A DNA stretch of 64,000 nt, from the NCBI GenBank assembly GCA_002900995.3, contig CM035305.1, positions 1,240,001-1,304,000 on the forward strand, in the 5' to 3' direction. The stretch's first letter is position 1. Every line of letters begins with the position of its first letter. The stretch is from Ganoderma boninense (taxonomy: Eukaryota > Basidiomycota > Agaricomycetes > Polyporales > Polyporaceae). Below the pieces are notes generated by a model. That model saw only the letters and a list, made by a program, of their open reading frames with translations. It searched no databases and was not told where the DNA came from. Shown in pieces: positions 42,960 through 55,498 of the stretch. Both the position numbers and the translations under genes were made by a program.

Positions 42960-44234
42960 TTACCAATGCTCGTCACGTTGGCGCATGGGACGCTGCTGGC
43001 CTACGGCACCAGCGGCGGCTGCAGCCTGCTGCTGTTGGCGAGTGTGGGAACGCAGCCTAGACCAGGTAAGTAAAAGTGGGGCGAACCTTTAGTTACGCCG
43101 GAACTCACATCCTGTCGCTGACGCGGTGCTCCTCTTCCTCCTGGAGGACCTTGCGGCGGCCAGCGGTAGCCTTGTTGCTCGAGCTGGCGCCCTCGTCCAG
43201 AGCGCGCTGCATGCTCCAGTCGAAGACGTAGTCGTACTGATAGCCTTCGCGAACGAAGAGGTCGCGGAAGAGCTTGCGAAGGTAGGAGTAGTCCGGCTTG
43301 TCGTCGAACCGGAGCGCGCGGGTGTAGTTAAGGAATATGCCGAACTCGTTGGGGAAACCGCGGCACAGCAGGTCAGTTGGGGTGGTCATCTTCTTCTCCA
43401 TGATCCGATCGTATTTCTGCTTCTTAGTGGCGGCCTTGAGACCTTGCCACGGGAGAGAGCCGCGGAGGAAGTACATGAGAACGTAGGCAAGTGACTCCAA
43501 ATCGTCGCGACGAGCCTGCTCAACGCCCAAGTGGGTGTTGATGGACGTGTAACGAGCTGTACCCGTCAAGTTCTTGTTCTCGCGGTACGGGATGTGCAAG
43601 TGAGTCTTCGGGTCGCGGTACTTCTTCGCCAGACCGAAGTCGATGACGTTGACCTGGTTGCCACGCTTTCCGATGCCCATGAGGAAGTTGTCGGGCTTGA
43701 TGTCGCGGTGGATGAAGTTGCGCGAGTGGATGTACTCGATGCGGGAGATCTACCATGACGTGGCGTTGCGACGATCGGATAAGCACTCTGAACGCAAGAC
43801 GGAGGGAATGAAACATGCTTACCAGCTGATCAGCGAGGAGGAGGACGGTCTTGAGGCTGAACTTGCGATGGCAGAAGTTGAACAGGTCCTCGAGAGAGGG
43901 GCCGAGGAGATCAATGACCATCGCATTGTAGTCACACTCGGTGCCAAACCAACGGACGAAGGGGACGCCAACGCCGCCAGCGAGGGTCTTGTAGACCTTG
44001 GATTCATACTCAAGCTGGGGGTGCTTGGCCTTGACTGACTCGAGCTTGATGGCGACCTCCTCACCTGAGATGATGTTGATTCCCAAGTAGATATCACCTG
44101 CAAAACAAGGTGAGGAACGGACGGCGCATTCAAGACGATGATCACGCACCAAATGAGCCCGAACCAATCTTCTTGCCCAGTCTGTACTTTCCACCTACAC
44201 GGAGGTCGAGGCGGTGCGAAGATGAGTCTGCCAT
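42960..44234 (-). CDS. HRR25: Casein kinase 1, delta/epsilon type (Hrr25/Hhp1)
   Basis: This is a serine/threonine kinase acting in DNA-damage response, vesicle traffic and meiosis. The start [20 protein letters not shown] runs into the nucleotide loop IGSGSFGDIYLG. Other motifs are the lysine motif [21 protein letters not shown], the catalytic [25 protein letters not shown] and the CK1-specific [15 protein letters not shown]. The kinase ends around [12 protein letters not shown]. The naive stop at 43105-43107 lies inside an intron. A GTGAGT donor follows AGGAT at 43109, and the acceptor CTAG at 43057-43060 opens a last exon reading [20 protein letters not shown] and ending QRDEHW at 42960-42962. 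The Q/A-rich tail resembles tails of other fungal CK1 proteins. If that intron is retained, the protein ends SDRM. Confidence 0.93.
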
Positions 44235-46476
44235 CGATATAGCGCTGGTTGATTCTGAGGAAGGGGACGATAGTGAGTACAGGGGCTTGCGGGATGCGGA
44301 AAGGAGAAAGTAGAGGATGGGAATGGAAGGGGAAGAGGCTTAAGAGGAGGGGAGTGGGAGGTTGGAGGCGAGGCAGGTTGAAAAGCGACTGGATCCTGGG
44401 AACGCTCAGCACAGCACCGGCGCAGCCGCCTTGGGACGAGGAGAGGGCTGAAAAGGACGGATTTTGCTGGACTGAGGAGGATAGCCAGGATATTTACGTG
44501 GATGTGGCGTGGTCGGCTGGAATGGCAAGACCGGGAGGTGCGGCGACCTCGAGGCGTCGAGATGGGGATCGGGGTGGGGGACGAGGTGGGGAGGAAAGAC
44601 AAGAAGATAACGATATACTCACGAAAGAGAAAGAGACAGAGACGAGAGAAGTCGTAGAGGAAGTGGACGGAGAAGGGGAAGAGGAGTATTTATGGAGGAG
44701 GGGGTTGGAGTACAAGGGCAGGAGAAAGAACACGGAGGCAGCGCAGCCCAGGTGGCGGGGCAGGCCCCGTGAGAACATGGCCCGAGTGCCCGCTGGCGCC
44801 GGCCAACCACGCCACCCTCATCGATCCTCTCTCCGCCAGCCCGCCCTCGTCCTCCCGCCGCGTCCGCCGCCGCCGTTCCTCGCGTACTTCACACTCGCCC
44901 TGTCGGCCACCGATTCTGCTTCCTCTGTCACCTCCCGGCGCTGCGACGTTCCGAATGCTCGGGCACGGAGGGCGCCTGGAGGGCACATGGGTGCTCGCGT
45001 CTCATTTCGCCGAGTGTCCCGTCCTTCGGACTTCGGATGCTCGCTGATCAGGCTGGCTCGTCTGCCGCTCTACTCCAACTAGAACTGTCCTTCTCGCGCT
45101 CCTATCTGGCGACGCTGTCCTCGACCTGCCACCGCTCGCCCGGCGCACAGAGCACTGGGCCCGACGTTCTCTCGGCGCAGGCTTCCTTTAGCGCGTGCTT
45201 CCCCCCTCCGACCGGCTCCTCCTTCGTCAGCCCCTCAGCCGCAGCCTCGATGGCTGTGAGCCCTTCCCCGGACCCAGCTCCCACCCACGGTCACGTCCTT
45301 CGACAGACACTCATCGTCATCAGCAGCCTCTCCCGGGCCTCTGTCGTCATTCCACTCCCAAACCTCATCTCAGACGGTCAATGCCCTCTCCTTCCTCATG
45401 CATCCAGCCTCTTCCACAGCTCTATCCCTGTGCCAGCCCCTCATCCTCGTGACCTCCGGTTCCACGCCTCTGGCTTCCTTGTCGACATCTTTGGCCGGCC
45501 TCATTACTCTTCCAGTGCCGCCCATGCGCATCCCGTTTCTGTCTTTTCATTTAAGCTTCGATAATGGGCCATGCGCTGCAAATATCATTCATTCTTACGT
45601 TCCATCGTCCCTTGTCCGATCCTCCGTGTTATCTGAACGCTCTCTGCCGTCCCATGTTTCCCAGGCAGGTGTTGTAAGATGTGTGAAGGGAAACCCACGC
45701 TCAGCCGTTTATTCCATCCCCGCTTCCGCCCACTCTATACCCCCATCTCGTTCTCACCACCCGGCTTCCGAGCTGGTCGCTGTCGCAACACGTCTGGTAT
45801 CTGTCAGTGGTTCATCAACTCAAAACATGGGTTCACCGCAAACCGCAAGCCAATGAGACTCAAAGACCCATCACAGCTGTTAAACGCACTGCACTCCTAG
45901 CACAAGCACACGCTGAAAGCCATCGCTTTGTAGAGTGCTTTTGTGGCTCGTGTGCCTCCAAAGTTCCTGATCTTGATGCTAAGTTAGTTAGCGGACAAGA
46001 ATCGTCTGTTGATGAGGCCTGAGGACCCGTAGCAACGCGTGCGCCCGTCAGAATTTAATTGTGGTGCAGAAGCCTTCGAGACGCTCGAGGCTGGAAACAA
46101 CAGAGCGTAGCTCGCAGTACGCACAGACGGCGTACTAGCTTCCGGCGGGTTAAGGAACAAAGCTCAGAGTAAGAGGAGTGGGATGAGATTGTTGTAAGGT
46201 CGACGGTGCCAAGAGGCAGAGAGGGAGTCCAGGAGACGGGGAGATGCGGGGCGTGACCATAGAGATGCCGAATGAGGCTTTCACAGCCTGTTGCTTTCCC
46301 ATCCTCAACGACTTCCTCCTCCCTCCACCTCCCCGCCCCAGGCCTCGTCTCTCTCGCTCGTTCCCTGGTGGTTCCACCGTGTAGAGCAGACAGTCACTCT
46401 TTTCTTTTCGCTCTCTTTCTTGGTGCAAGCCGTCCCGCTCTCTCTTTGACAGGCCCCGACACACCCGCCGCCACAA
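44235..46476. other. Long divergent promoter region, CK1 and chitin synthase
   Basis: About 2.2 kb between divergent genes. The first 550 nt next to CK1 is strongly purine-rich on the forward strand and could be a long pyrimidine-rich CK1 leader. From 46.28 to 46.45 kb, next to the chitin synthase start, the sequence is pyrimidine-rich (many TC runs), typical of a fungal promoter and leader. Long frames here (for example 44249-45082) are products of this composition. Confidence 0.5.
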
Positions 46477-49400
46477 ATGGCTTATCACCAGCAACAGAAC
46501 GCCTATGGCAACGCGTACCCCGACTACCCCCCTGCCGCCCCCGCTCCCCACCCAACGCCTACAACGACAACTCCCATGCCCATCTCGCCCAACAGGCTCA
46601 ACAGCATGATTACTCCTTCGATCAGCACTCCAACTGGGAAACCAAGTCCTACAACAGCACCTATGCCGGCTCGCAGGCCCACCTCAACCCTGGAGGGTAT
46701 GATATGCACGCCGGCGCCATGCAGCCGATGCCTGCAATGCCCTACCAGGACAGCTATCATGGCAACTACCAGGGCAACTATCCGCCCCAGCAGCGGCCGG
46801 ACGCCCTGCGCCAGCAGAGCACCGGATACTCCGTCGCCCGCGAGAAGCTCATGAAGCGACGCTCCGTGCGCCATGTCGAGCTCCAGCAGGGCAACCTTGT
46901 GCTCGACATGGAGGTGCCGTCGCACATCGTCCCGCGGAACGTGGACAAGACGGAGGAGATGACGAAGCTCCGCTACACGGCCGCGACATGCGACCCGGAC
47001 GACTTTATGCGCAACAAGTACACGCTCCGCCCGTACCTCATGGGCCGCAGGACGGAGCTGTTCATCGTCATGACCATGTACAACGAGGACGAGGTCCTGT
47101 TCGTCCGCACTATGAACGCGTACGTGTTTTTTTCCTAGTGGTTCTATCTGCTGCTGCGGGTCTGGGTCGCGGGCGCTGTGGGCTGAATGGAAGGCGGTCA
47201 CGCAGCGTCTTGAAGAACGTCGCGCACCTCTGCAGCCGCACCAAGTCCAAGACTTGGGGCCCCGATGGCTGGAAGAAGGTTGTCGTCTGCGTCGTCTCCG
47301 ATGGTCGCAGCAAGATCAACAAGCGCACCCTGCAAGTCCTCACCCTTGTGAGTGCTTTCATCACCCGGCGACTGCGGCGGCCTACTAAAGCCGCGCATAG
47401 ATGGGTTGCTATCAGGAGGGTATTGCCAAAGATTCGATTGGTGGCAAGGACGTGACCGCACATATTTTCGAGTGAGTGCTGTGTGCTTCCATCTTTCCGC
47501 CACCTGGTACTAATGCCACCGCAGGTACACCTCCTCGGTCGTTGTTACCGACCGCGGCGAAGTGTCCCAGGGCCCGTGCCCTGTGCAGATCATCTTCTGT
47601 CTGAAGGAGCAGAACAAGAAGAAGTTGAACAGGTTGGTTGATATGTGAGTTGATCGCAGTTACGCGTTTCGTTGACACGGCTTTCAGTCACCGTTGGTTC
47701 TTCAACGCGTTCGGCCCCCTGATCCAGCCCAACGGTCAGTTTGATTAACACACAGTGTTTATGTCTAATTGCTCACCGTCACCGCGATCAGTCTGTATCC
47801 TCTTGGATGTTGGCACCAAGCCGACCGGCACGTCGATCTATGAACTGTGGAAGTGTAAGTGAATGTGACGACAACGACAAGGCTTGCGCAGATTGACTCT
47901 CGATTAGGCTTCGACAAGCATTCTGGCGTTGGTGGCGCGTGTGGAGAGATCTGCGTCGACACTGGCAAGGGATGTTCACTCCTCCTGACAAGTCCGCTTG
48001 CTGCATCGCAGAACTTCGAGGTTCGTCATTCCTTACTGTTTTGTACCGAGGTAAAGAAGTTGGATCTGACGAGTGCCGTATGACTTCAGTACAAGATGTC
48101 CAACATCTTGGACAAACCTCTGGAGAGCGTGTTCGGTTACATCTCCGTGCTTCCTGGTGCATTCTCTGCGTACCGGTACAAGGCCCTCCAGAACGGTCCC
48201 GACGGCAAGGGTCCTCTCGCATCTTACTTCAAGGGAGAAGCAATGCACGGTGGAGGTAGCGACGCCGGCTTGTTCGGTACGGTGCCATCCTATTTGAGGG
48301 CAGTTCGCAGTAGAATGCTCATCCCCAGCCTAACCGTACAGAGCGCAACATGTATCTCGCTGAGGATCGTATTCTCTGCTTCGAGATTGTTACCAAGAAG
48401 CGTGAAGCTTGGGTGTAAGTCCGTCACCATACCAACGAGGAGGGGAACTGAAGCCCTCTTCACACAGGCTCAAGTACGTCAAGAGTGCGAAGGCATCCAC
48501 TGATGTGCCTACCACGGTCCCGGAGTTCATTTCCCAGCGTCGCCGTTGGCTGAACGGCTCTTTGTTTGCCTCGGTGCACGCTACCGTGTTCTGGTGGCGT
48601 ATCTGGACTTCCGGGCAGAACCCCTTCCGCATGCTTGTCCTCCAGATCGAGTTCATCTACAACGCCATCCAGCTCTTCTTCACCTGGACCTCACTTGCCA
48701 ACTTCTACCTCGCGTTTTTCTTCCTTGTCTCCTCGGCTACTTCCGACGAGAATCACGATGCATTCAACTTCCTCGCCGAGGGTGCTGGCCCAGACGTGTT
48801 CGAAGTCTTCCTTAAGCTCTACCTCGGTCTCATCTTCATCATCCTCGTGTGTTCGCTCGGTAACCGGCCTCAAGGTTCGAAATGGACGTACTCTATCTGC
48901 ATCGTGCTCTTTGGCTTGTGCAATATCATCACGCTGTGGTGTGCTGGGTTCACGGTGTACCTCGCGGTACCACACACTCTCGATGGCTGGAAGAACTTCG
49001 GCCAGTATGTCCATCTCTGTCGTATCTATCATGGACGGATATTAACGCATGCCACGCAGCCTTGTCCAGACCAATGCGACCTTCCGTGACATTGTCATCT
49101 CACTTGCGGCGACATACGGTCTCTACTTCATTGCTTCCTTCATGCACTTCGAACCGTGGCACATGTTCACCTCGTTCATCCAGTACATGTTCTGGCTTCC
49201 CAGCTGTGCGTGTTTTCTCCGCTGTCACCATGAGCAGTTGGCTGACCTTCCATGTGTTGTCCAGACGTCAACATTCTCAGTGGGTGTAAACAGACCGATG
49301 GTTGTGCCCCTCTTTACTGATAGATGGTGGTTCGCAGTGATGTACGCCATGTGTAACCTGCACGATGTCACCTGGGGTACCAAGGGTGACAACGGCTCCG

Positions 49401-49982
49401 CAAAGGACCTCGGCGGCGCGAAGAAGGTGAACAAGGACGGCAAAGAAGTCATGGAAGTCGAGCTACCGACCGCGCGTGAGGACGTGGACCAGGTGTGGCA
49501 GGCATCGCGCACGGCCCTGTCGCACAAGCCGGCCGAGGAGAAGGAGCATCGCGACGCCGCGACGAAGCAGGCCGACCACGACCGCAACAGCCGTACGAAC
49601 GTCGTGCTTGCATGGGTCGGCACGAACATCCTTATGATTCTCGTCTTCACGTCGACGGCGTTCACAAACTGGGTCAAGGAGCACGTTGCCGCGACGCAGG
49701 ACGCAACGTTCAACCCTTACCTGACATTCCTCTTCTGGGCCTTGTGAGTGCTGTTCTCTTTTTCCCATCTCCGTCCCCAGTCTCGTTCCTATTCCCGTCC
49801 TCGCGTCCGGCGTCCCGTGCACATGTGGCTGCCCGCTTCCGCTTCCCTGGCGTGTGTTTTGGGATCGAAGTGAGTTGCCGTTCTGACCGATCGTGTTTTT
49901 CCTCCTTCACAGGGCCGGCCTCTCCGCCATCCGCTTCTTCGGATCGTTCATGTACCTGCTGCTCCGCCTCGTTGGACTGTGA
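46477..49982 (+). CDS. chs: Chitin synthase, division 1 (class I-III type)
   Basis: This is a processive membrane glycosyltransferase making cell-wall chitin from UDP-GlcNAc. The start [20 protein letters not shown] is a disordered Q/Y/P-rich head. The pre-catalytic motif is [20 protein letters not shown]. Catalytic landmarks are [60 protein letters not shown] and [15 protein letters not shown] (the Q-R-R-R-W product-site motif). Membrane segments follow ([45 protein letters not shown] and others). The last exon ends [12 protein letters not shown]. About a dozen introns are present. In the head, near 46544-46553, the frame must move by one base to continue as [14 protein letters not shown]; a missing C in a C run explains it. 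Otherwise every exon joins in frame. Confidence 0.93.
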
Positions 49983-51665
49983 TGAATGCCCCCTTCGTTC
50001 ATGATACTCAGACTCTAATTATTCGTATTGCCTCTCTCTCTCCCGCCCCCTCCCCTCCTCCCCTTCGTCGTTCCGACTGCTTCTCTGATGATTACTACTG
50101 CCCGGAGGATTGATGCTTGATTCAGGACCTGTGCATGCGCTGGTGTTTCCTCTTCGTGCGCCCGCGTGGAGAGCGAACTGTTCGCTGTATCTTGTTTGTA
50201 CGTATATACCAGTTACCCCCTTCTTGCTCCATCCGCCACCCGCCACACACTGCGGCGCAGTTAGATTGGGTCAAGAGATGAGGTGGTTGGTAACGGCTCC
50301 GGTTCCGGTCTGGGTGCGAAGGTGGTGGTGGGTGGAACGTAATAAGTAGTGCGAGTTGAATTCGAATACTGTACTTTGGAGGTATACCCCGCAAGTCTCT
50401 CGTTCGGACGCTTTGAAACGTTGGATGCGTCCGGGTCGGATCTGTCATTATTGGAACTCGGACGCTCTAGTCGTTAGTCGTGGGCATACCGTAAGTATAG
50501 TCGGAGGCATGGAGCTGTCTCTCGGCATCGTCATGGGCAGTGCTATACAGTTCAGAGTTACGGTGCTGTCGGGGCGAAAGAATGGATATCTGTTGAATGT
50601 TCGAGCTGGGCAATGCTGCGTCCATCGGTGGTGGTCTTGTAACACACGGCCCCTTGTCCGACTTCTTCGATCTCTTGATGCAGAAGGGTTTCAGAAGTTT
50701 TTGGTGAATTGCGTCCTGCTATCCTCCGGCGGTTATTATGGAAGCAATATCAATGTGGCTATCCGTATGCGTCAGGGTGTGGCGTGGTGCATGCCTACTG
50801 TACACATGCCGTAAATTGGATATCCGTGTGGACTGCCAGGTTCTGTTGGGTAGTGTCGTCAGTGCAAGTCCAGGCTGGTCGCAATGTCGGGGGAGATGAA
50901 TATGCCCGACCGACGTCAGGAGGAGGAGTAGCGGAACCGGAATGCCTGTGTTCCGCGATAGTATAGTAGCTGGCCTCGACCGGTCAATGATCCACTTCCG
51001 AGCCCAACGACAGATAAGTAGTGCCAGAGGAGGCTGACAAACGTCGGCACTTCGGAAATCGAGTGGGCTGGGAGCTGCGAACAGGCAACATATTCGGGTC
51101 TCAAATGGTGGGGGTCAAGTGGGGAGCTGAAGCGGAAGGACCGCGCTCGTGGGGCGGAAAGAACGGGAGCAAGGGAGCGGATTGGCGTGTGGCTACCGGA
51201 GGAGAGGACACAGGGGATCCGGCTACGGTCTCACCGAGCACAAGACCCCAGCGCAATGTTGCAGCAGCCAGCCAATGTCTCTCGTCGTACCACTGCCATT
51301 TTCTCCCCCTCGTCCGACCAACGCAGTCGTACGCAGCTCGCTCGTCTACGCGCCCCCGTCGTCGCCGTCGATTCCTGCACGCGTAGTGGCCAGCGAATAG
51401 GAAGTGGCGGCTTGCCGACCACCGCGGAAGTGTCGCCCGACTGCCACCGACCATCGCCTGGAACGAGCTCGGCCATTATCCCATCCACTCCGGCTCTCCG
51501 GGCGGGCTGCGAATCGACCCCTTCTACTTGCTAAATACCTCGTCTTCCGTCGCTCCTAGACTGCTATCGTTCCCGTGTCTTCCGGGCAAGCATACCTCCG
51601 TACAAAGCGTCCGGTCTCGATACCACGATTACCCCCTGAAAACGATACCCCGCATTCCGGACACA
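49983..51665. other. Intergenic, chitin synthase to pantothenate kinase
   Basis: About 1.7 kb between two forward genes. The first part is the chitin synthase 3' UTR region, and the last few hundred bases should be the kinase promoter. Short open frames are present on both strands without recognisable content. Confidence 0.45.
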
Positions 51666-54135
51666 ATGACTGCTGCAGCACCATCGCTGCCCACTGCGAG
51701 GGCCATCCAGGTCGACACGCGCGGCGCCATGATACTAGATGAGGAGTCACCAGAGGTGCGTCTGCAGGATCTGCATGTTCTTACGGCCAGACTTCTCAAC
51801 TTCTGCTCTGTCCCGTATCCTCGTTTCCCCGCGTGTGGCTGGCCCATTGACCTTGTTCGCGTCCCGGGTCAACGTCTTTGCTTCGCGCGGTGCACGAGGC
51901 CAGACGCGAGATTCACGCGGGATCTATTTTCCCAACTATATCGAGCCCGTATCCCACATCGCCGTCGACGTACGTCCCTCTCCCCCCTTTCCTTATCCCC
52001 TCCTCGTCCAGGCGAGCTCTACGTGCTGAACAACTCGGGCTAGATTGGCGGATCACTAGCAAAAGTCATCTACTTCACACGATCAACAAATCCCCCATCC
52101 TCCCCCTCCCAAATCGCGACGCGCGGATCAAGCCCCAGTAATGTCTTCACCCCGATCTCCACATCCCCACCCAGAGACAGCCCCATATCGTCCCCGCACC
52201 CTCGACATAACGGGCACAACCACGACAAGGGCGCGCTCACACCCGCCGTGCTCGAACATTGCAATGGACAAGCTCCGGGATCGGCGTTCCGCGACGCCAT
52301 GCCCCCACTCGCGTCCAAGGCGACCTCCGCATCCTGCCTCTCGTCCCAGAGCGGCGGCTCAGCGGCCTTGCTCTCCCCGCAGTCGCTGAACGCGCACCAC
52401 CTGACGGACTCGCTGCTGCGCCGCGCGTCCGTGCAGCACTTCCCCGGGGGCTCGCTGAACTTCGAGCGGTTCGAGACGGAGCACATCGACGAGTGCGTCG
52501 CGTTCATCCGCGCGCTGATCGAGCGCTCCGCCGCCGTGAACGGCGTCGCGCTCGAGGACATGCGGCGCGGCGTGCAGATCGTCGCGACCGGCGGCGGCGC
52601 GCACCGCTTCCACGAGGCGCTGGGCCGCGAGCTGCTCGTCGAGGTGCGCCGCGAGGACGAGATGGCGTGCCTCATCGAGGGCCTGCGCTTCATCACGCTC
52701 ATCCCGGACGAGGTCTACTACTTCTCCGACGAGCTCATCCACTCCGTCTCGCACCCGCACCAGCCCCTGCCCCAGGCCGCGGAGCCGGTCCCGCTGGAGA
52801 GGCCGAGCCCGAACCCGCCCAAGTATGCGGTGACGTTCGTCCAGCACCCGGTGCCGCAGCTGCCGTGCTTGCTCGTGAACATCGGGTCGGGTGTGTCGCT
52901 TGTGAAGGTGGACGAGGACGGGTCGTTTGAGCGGGTGAGCGGGACGAGTCTGGGTGGAGGCACGCTCTGGGGGCTGTTGAGCCTCCTTACGCCCGCGACA
53001 ACGTTCGACGGTACGTCAGCAGCACTCAAAAATTTCGGATATTGGATGCTGAGTTAGCGTTCGCACCGCCCTAACGCCTCTTCGCTCGGCATCTGTATCG
53101 GACTTGCTCAATGGCGCGATAACGACGACGGCGACACAGAGATGCTCGCCTTGTCGGAGAACGGGGACAACGAGACGGTGGACATGCTCGTGGGCGACAT
53201 CTACGGGTCCGACTACAGCAAGCTCGGGCTCAAGTCGACGATGATCGCGAGCACGTTCGGGAAGGTGTTCAAGAAGCAGGGCGGCAAGAAGGGTATGTTC
53301 AAGGCCGAGGACATATCAAAGTCCCTGCTGTACGCGATATCGAACAACATCGGCCAGATCGCGTACGTTCTTGTTCCTGCTTTCTGCACTCGCGTCGTCC
53401 TGTTTGTTCGCCGCGCGCCCGCGCGAACCTCGGGTCGCGGTTGCTAGCGGGCTCTTAAGCTAACGTTGTCGATCATTTATTAGGTACATGAACGCGGAGA
53501 AGTACAACCTGGACCGGATATACTTTGGCGGGTATTTCATTCGAGGTGCGTCGTCACGTCCGCGCCCCGCGCCCGTGTGTGTCCCTGCGCCACAGACGTT
53601 CGAGCGTTCAAGCGTCCGAGTGTTGGACGTCGAGCCCGCGTCGCGTACGTCGCATACGGCGACTTAAACTACGAATTCGGCGTAGCCGGGGACCCGGGCT
53701 GGGCTGGGTGCTCTTGGGCACCCATGTACGCACGCACCCTGCACTTGTACTGACGGTTCTGCGTCGCACGGTAGGCCATGCGGCCACTATCAGCACGCTG
53801 TCGTACGCGATCCGGTTCTGGAGCAAGGGGACGAAGCGCGCGCTGTTCCTGCGGCACGAGGGCTTCCTGTGAGTGCGGCAGCTTATTCTCGGGATTGGCG
53901 TCCGACGCGGCGTCGAGAAGGCAGACGGCAGAACGTGCGCTGATCTTTGCCCTTTTTTGCATATCCGTCGCGCATGCAAAACGAACCGGTGCGCGCGCGA
54001 TCGTGGTTCGGCTTCGGCTTCGCGTCGTCCTGTCTGAATCTGATGTGCCGTGCTCGGGGTCGGGGGTACAGCGGCGCGATCGGGGCGTGGATTAAGAACA
54101 TCGGGGACGGGGATGCTGCGGAGGGAGAGAGTTGA
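51666..54135 (+). CDS. CAB1: Pantothenate kinase (eukaryotic type II)
   Basis: This enzyme phosphorylates pantothenate, the first step of coenzyme A synthesis. The start MTAAAPSLPTARAIQVDTRG leads through two exons to SHIAVDIGGSLAKVIYFT, the glycine-rich ATP-binding loop. A serine/proline-rich insertion of about 100 residues follows (52.08-52.42 kb), longer than in yeast. The kinase core resumes at HFPGGSLNFERFETEHIDEC and continues RRGVQIVATGGGAHRF, CLLVNIGSGVSLVKVDEDGS and GTSLGGGTLWGLLSLLT. After an intron come LVGDIYGSDYSKLGLKSTMI, YAISNNIGQIAYMNAEKYNL, RIYFGGYFIRGHAATISTLS and a final exon GAIGAWIKNIGDGDAAEGES. The introns between 53.36 and 54.07 kb are longer than usual and GC-rich. All junctions keep frame. 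Confidence 0.93.
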
Positions 54136-55498
54136 GTTATTTAGTGCTTGGGAGAGTTTGGCCTGTGCGAGGCTGAGACGGAAGACGGTCGGGTGCGTGC
54201 AGGCTGCAGTGCTTTGCTTAGTTATACTTTAGCAGCGGCGCCGGATAGAGGATATCCGATATGGAGGACTGTGTGTCGGATCTATTAGGAGGAGTAACGT
54301 ACGTGTAAGTATAATTTGACAGAACGGATGCGCAGTGGGATGTATGATGTACTGTACAGCCCGGAGAGCAAGGTTGGGTGACGTGGAGAAGGCGTGTGGC
54401 ACGATGGGAGATGGATGAGAGCGGGTTGGATGGGATGCGGTGGGCGGACAGGATGGGAGCGCAGGGAGAGAAGCTGAGAAGCTGATTCCACGGGCCATGA
54501 TGGGGCCAGCTGCAGGAGAAGTGGGTGGGAGCGGGGGCACGATGGCAGGCGTCTCCAGGTGACTGATAGAAGGCGCGAGAGATGACAAGACACGAGCAGC
54601 TGGCGTTGCGGATGCGGAGCGCACAATCCCCGGGCGAGACAGGGTCAGGTTCTGGCCTGCGATTGGATATCCAGATGACGCAGCTCCCCGTCATAAATAA
54701 CATCAGATCGTGAGATCTATAGCACCTACTGTGACCAAAACATTTCACCTCGCATCTCCGGAACATGCTCCCTTCTCCTCTCCTCCGCGGGCCGCCCCGG
54801 GACGTGTCCACAGAGCATCGTCCCCAGATGCCGACGCGGGCAGCAACAGAGACGGGGCCGGAGATGCTGCTGAGCTGGAGTAGGATATGCCGTTGGAGAG
54901 CCGGGAGTGGCAAAACTGCTATAGAGAGGCGCCCATAAACGGCCGATGATACCGAGTTGGGGGTCATCATGATCAGGCGCACGTGGATACGAGAAAAAGC
55001 ATGAACTCACAGGCACAGCTCTTGTCTCTTGTATACTAACCGATCCTATCACCTGTCACTTTATCCAACAGTAGTCACTCGTCCCTTCCAATCTTCCATT
55101 CCGGGCGCCCCTGTCTGTCCCACCCCCAACATACATACCCCAGCCAGCGTAAGCATCTCTCCGACAAGAGTCCATCGCCAGCCACCAGTGCCACCTCGGA
55201 ATCCGGCAGCGATCGATGTGGACACTGGACAAGGTCTGGACGGTGGCAGTGATGAAAAAGATTCGAGTGCATAACAGGCAGGGGTCGATCATATATACAG
55301 CTGCCGGCCGACGTCGGCCTTAAACACACCTGATGACGGATTCAGAGTGCATCCATTAGCCGTGAGACACCTCGCTCAAATCCTCCTCTCCTCTTCTAAT
55401 AAGCATCTCCGCTTTTCCATTAACCCCCTCCCCTCCCCTATACGCCCCTTCCTTCCCTCTGTCATCCCCTCCCGCCCCCCTCTTCCTGTCCCCGAGCC
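54136..55498. other. Intergenic, no gene recognised
   Basis: About 1.36 kb between forward genes. A 254-codon reverse frame (54218-54982) has no family motif and unusual cysteine and histidine content, so I do not call it. The stretch just before the homeodomain gene (55.38-55.50 kb) is strongly pyrimidine-rich, as expected of its leader. Confidence 0.45.

Noticed and set aside
44249..45082. Open frame of 277 codons on the forward strand upstream of CK1
   Set aside because: It is an E/R/G-rich translation of a purine-rich tract, has no domain, and overlaps the first exon and leader region of the reverse-strand kinase. Composition explains it.
52259..52930. Forward and reverse open frames inside pantothenate kinase
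   Set aside because: Arginine/alanine-rich shadows of a GC-rich exon. The kinase frame carries all motifs.
54218..54982. Reverse-strand open frame of 254 codons
   Set aside because: No family motif, odd cysteine, histidine and serine content, and no supporting splice structure. It lies in the gap after pantothenate kinase.
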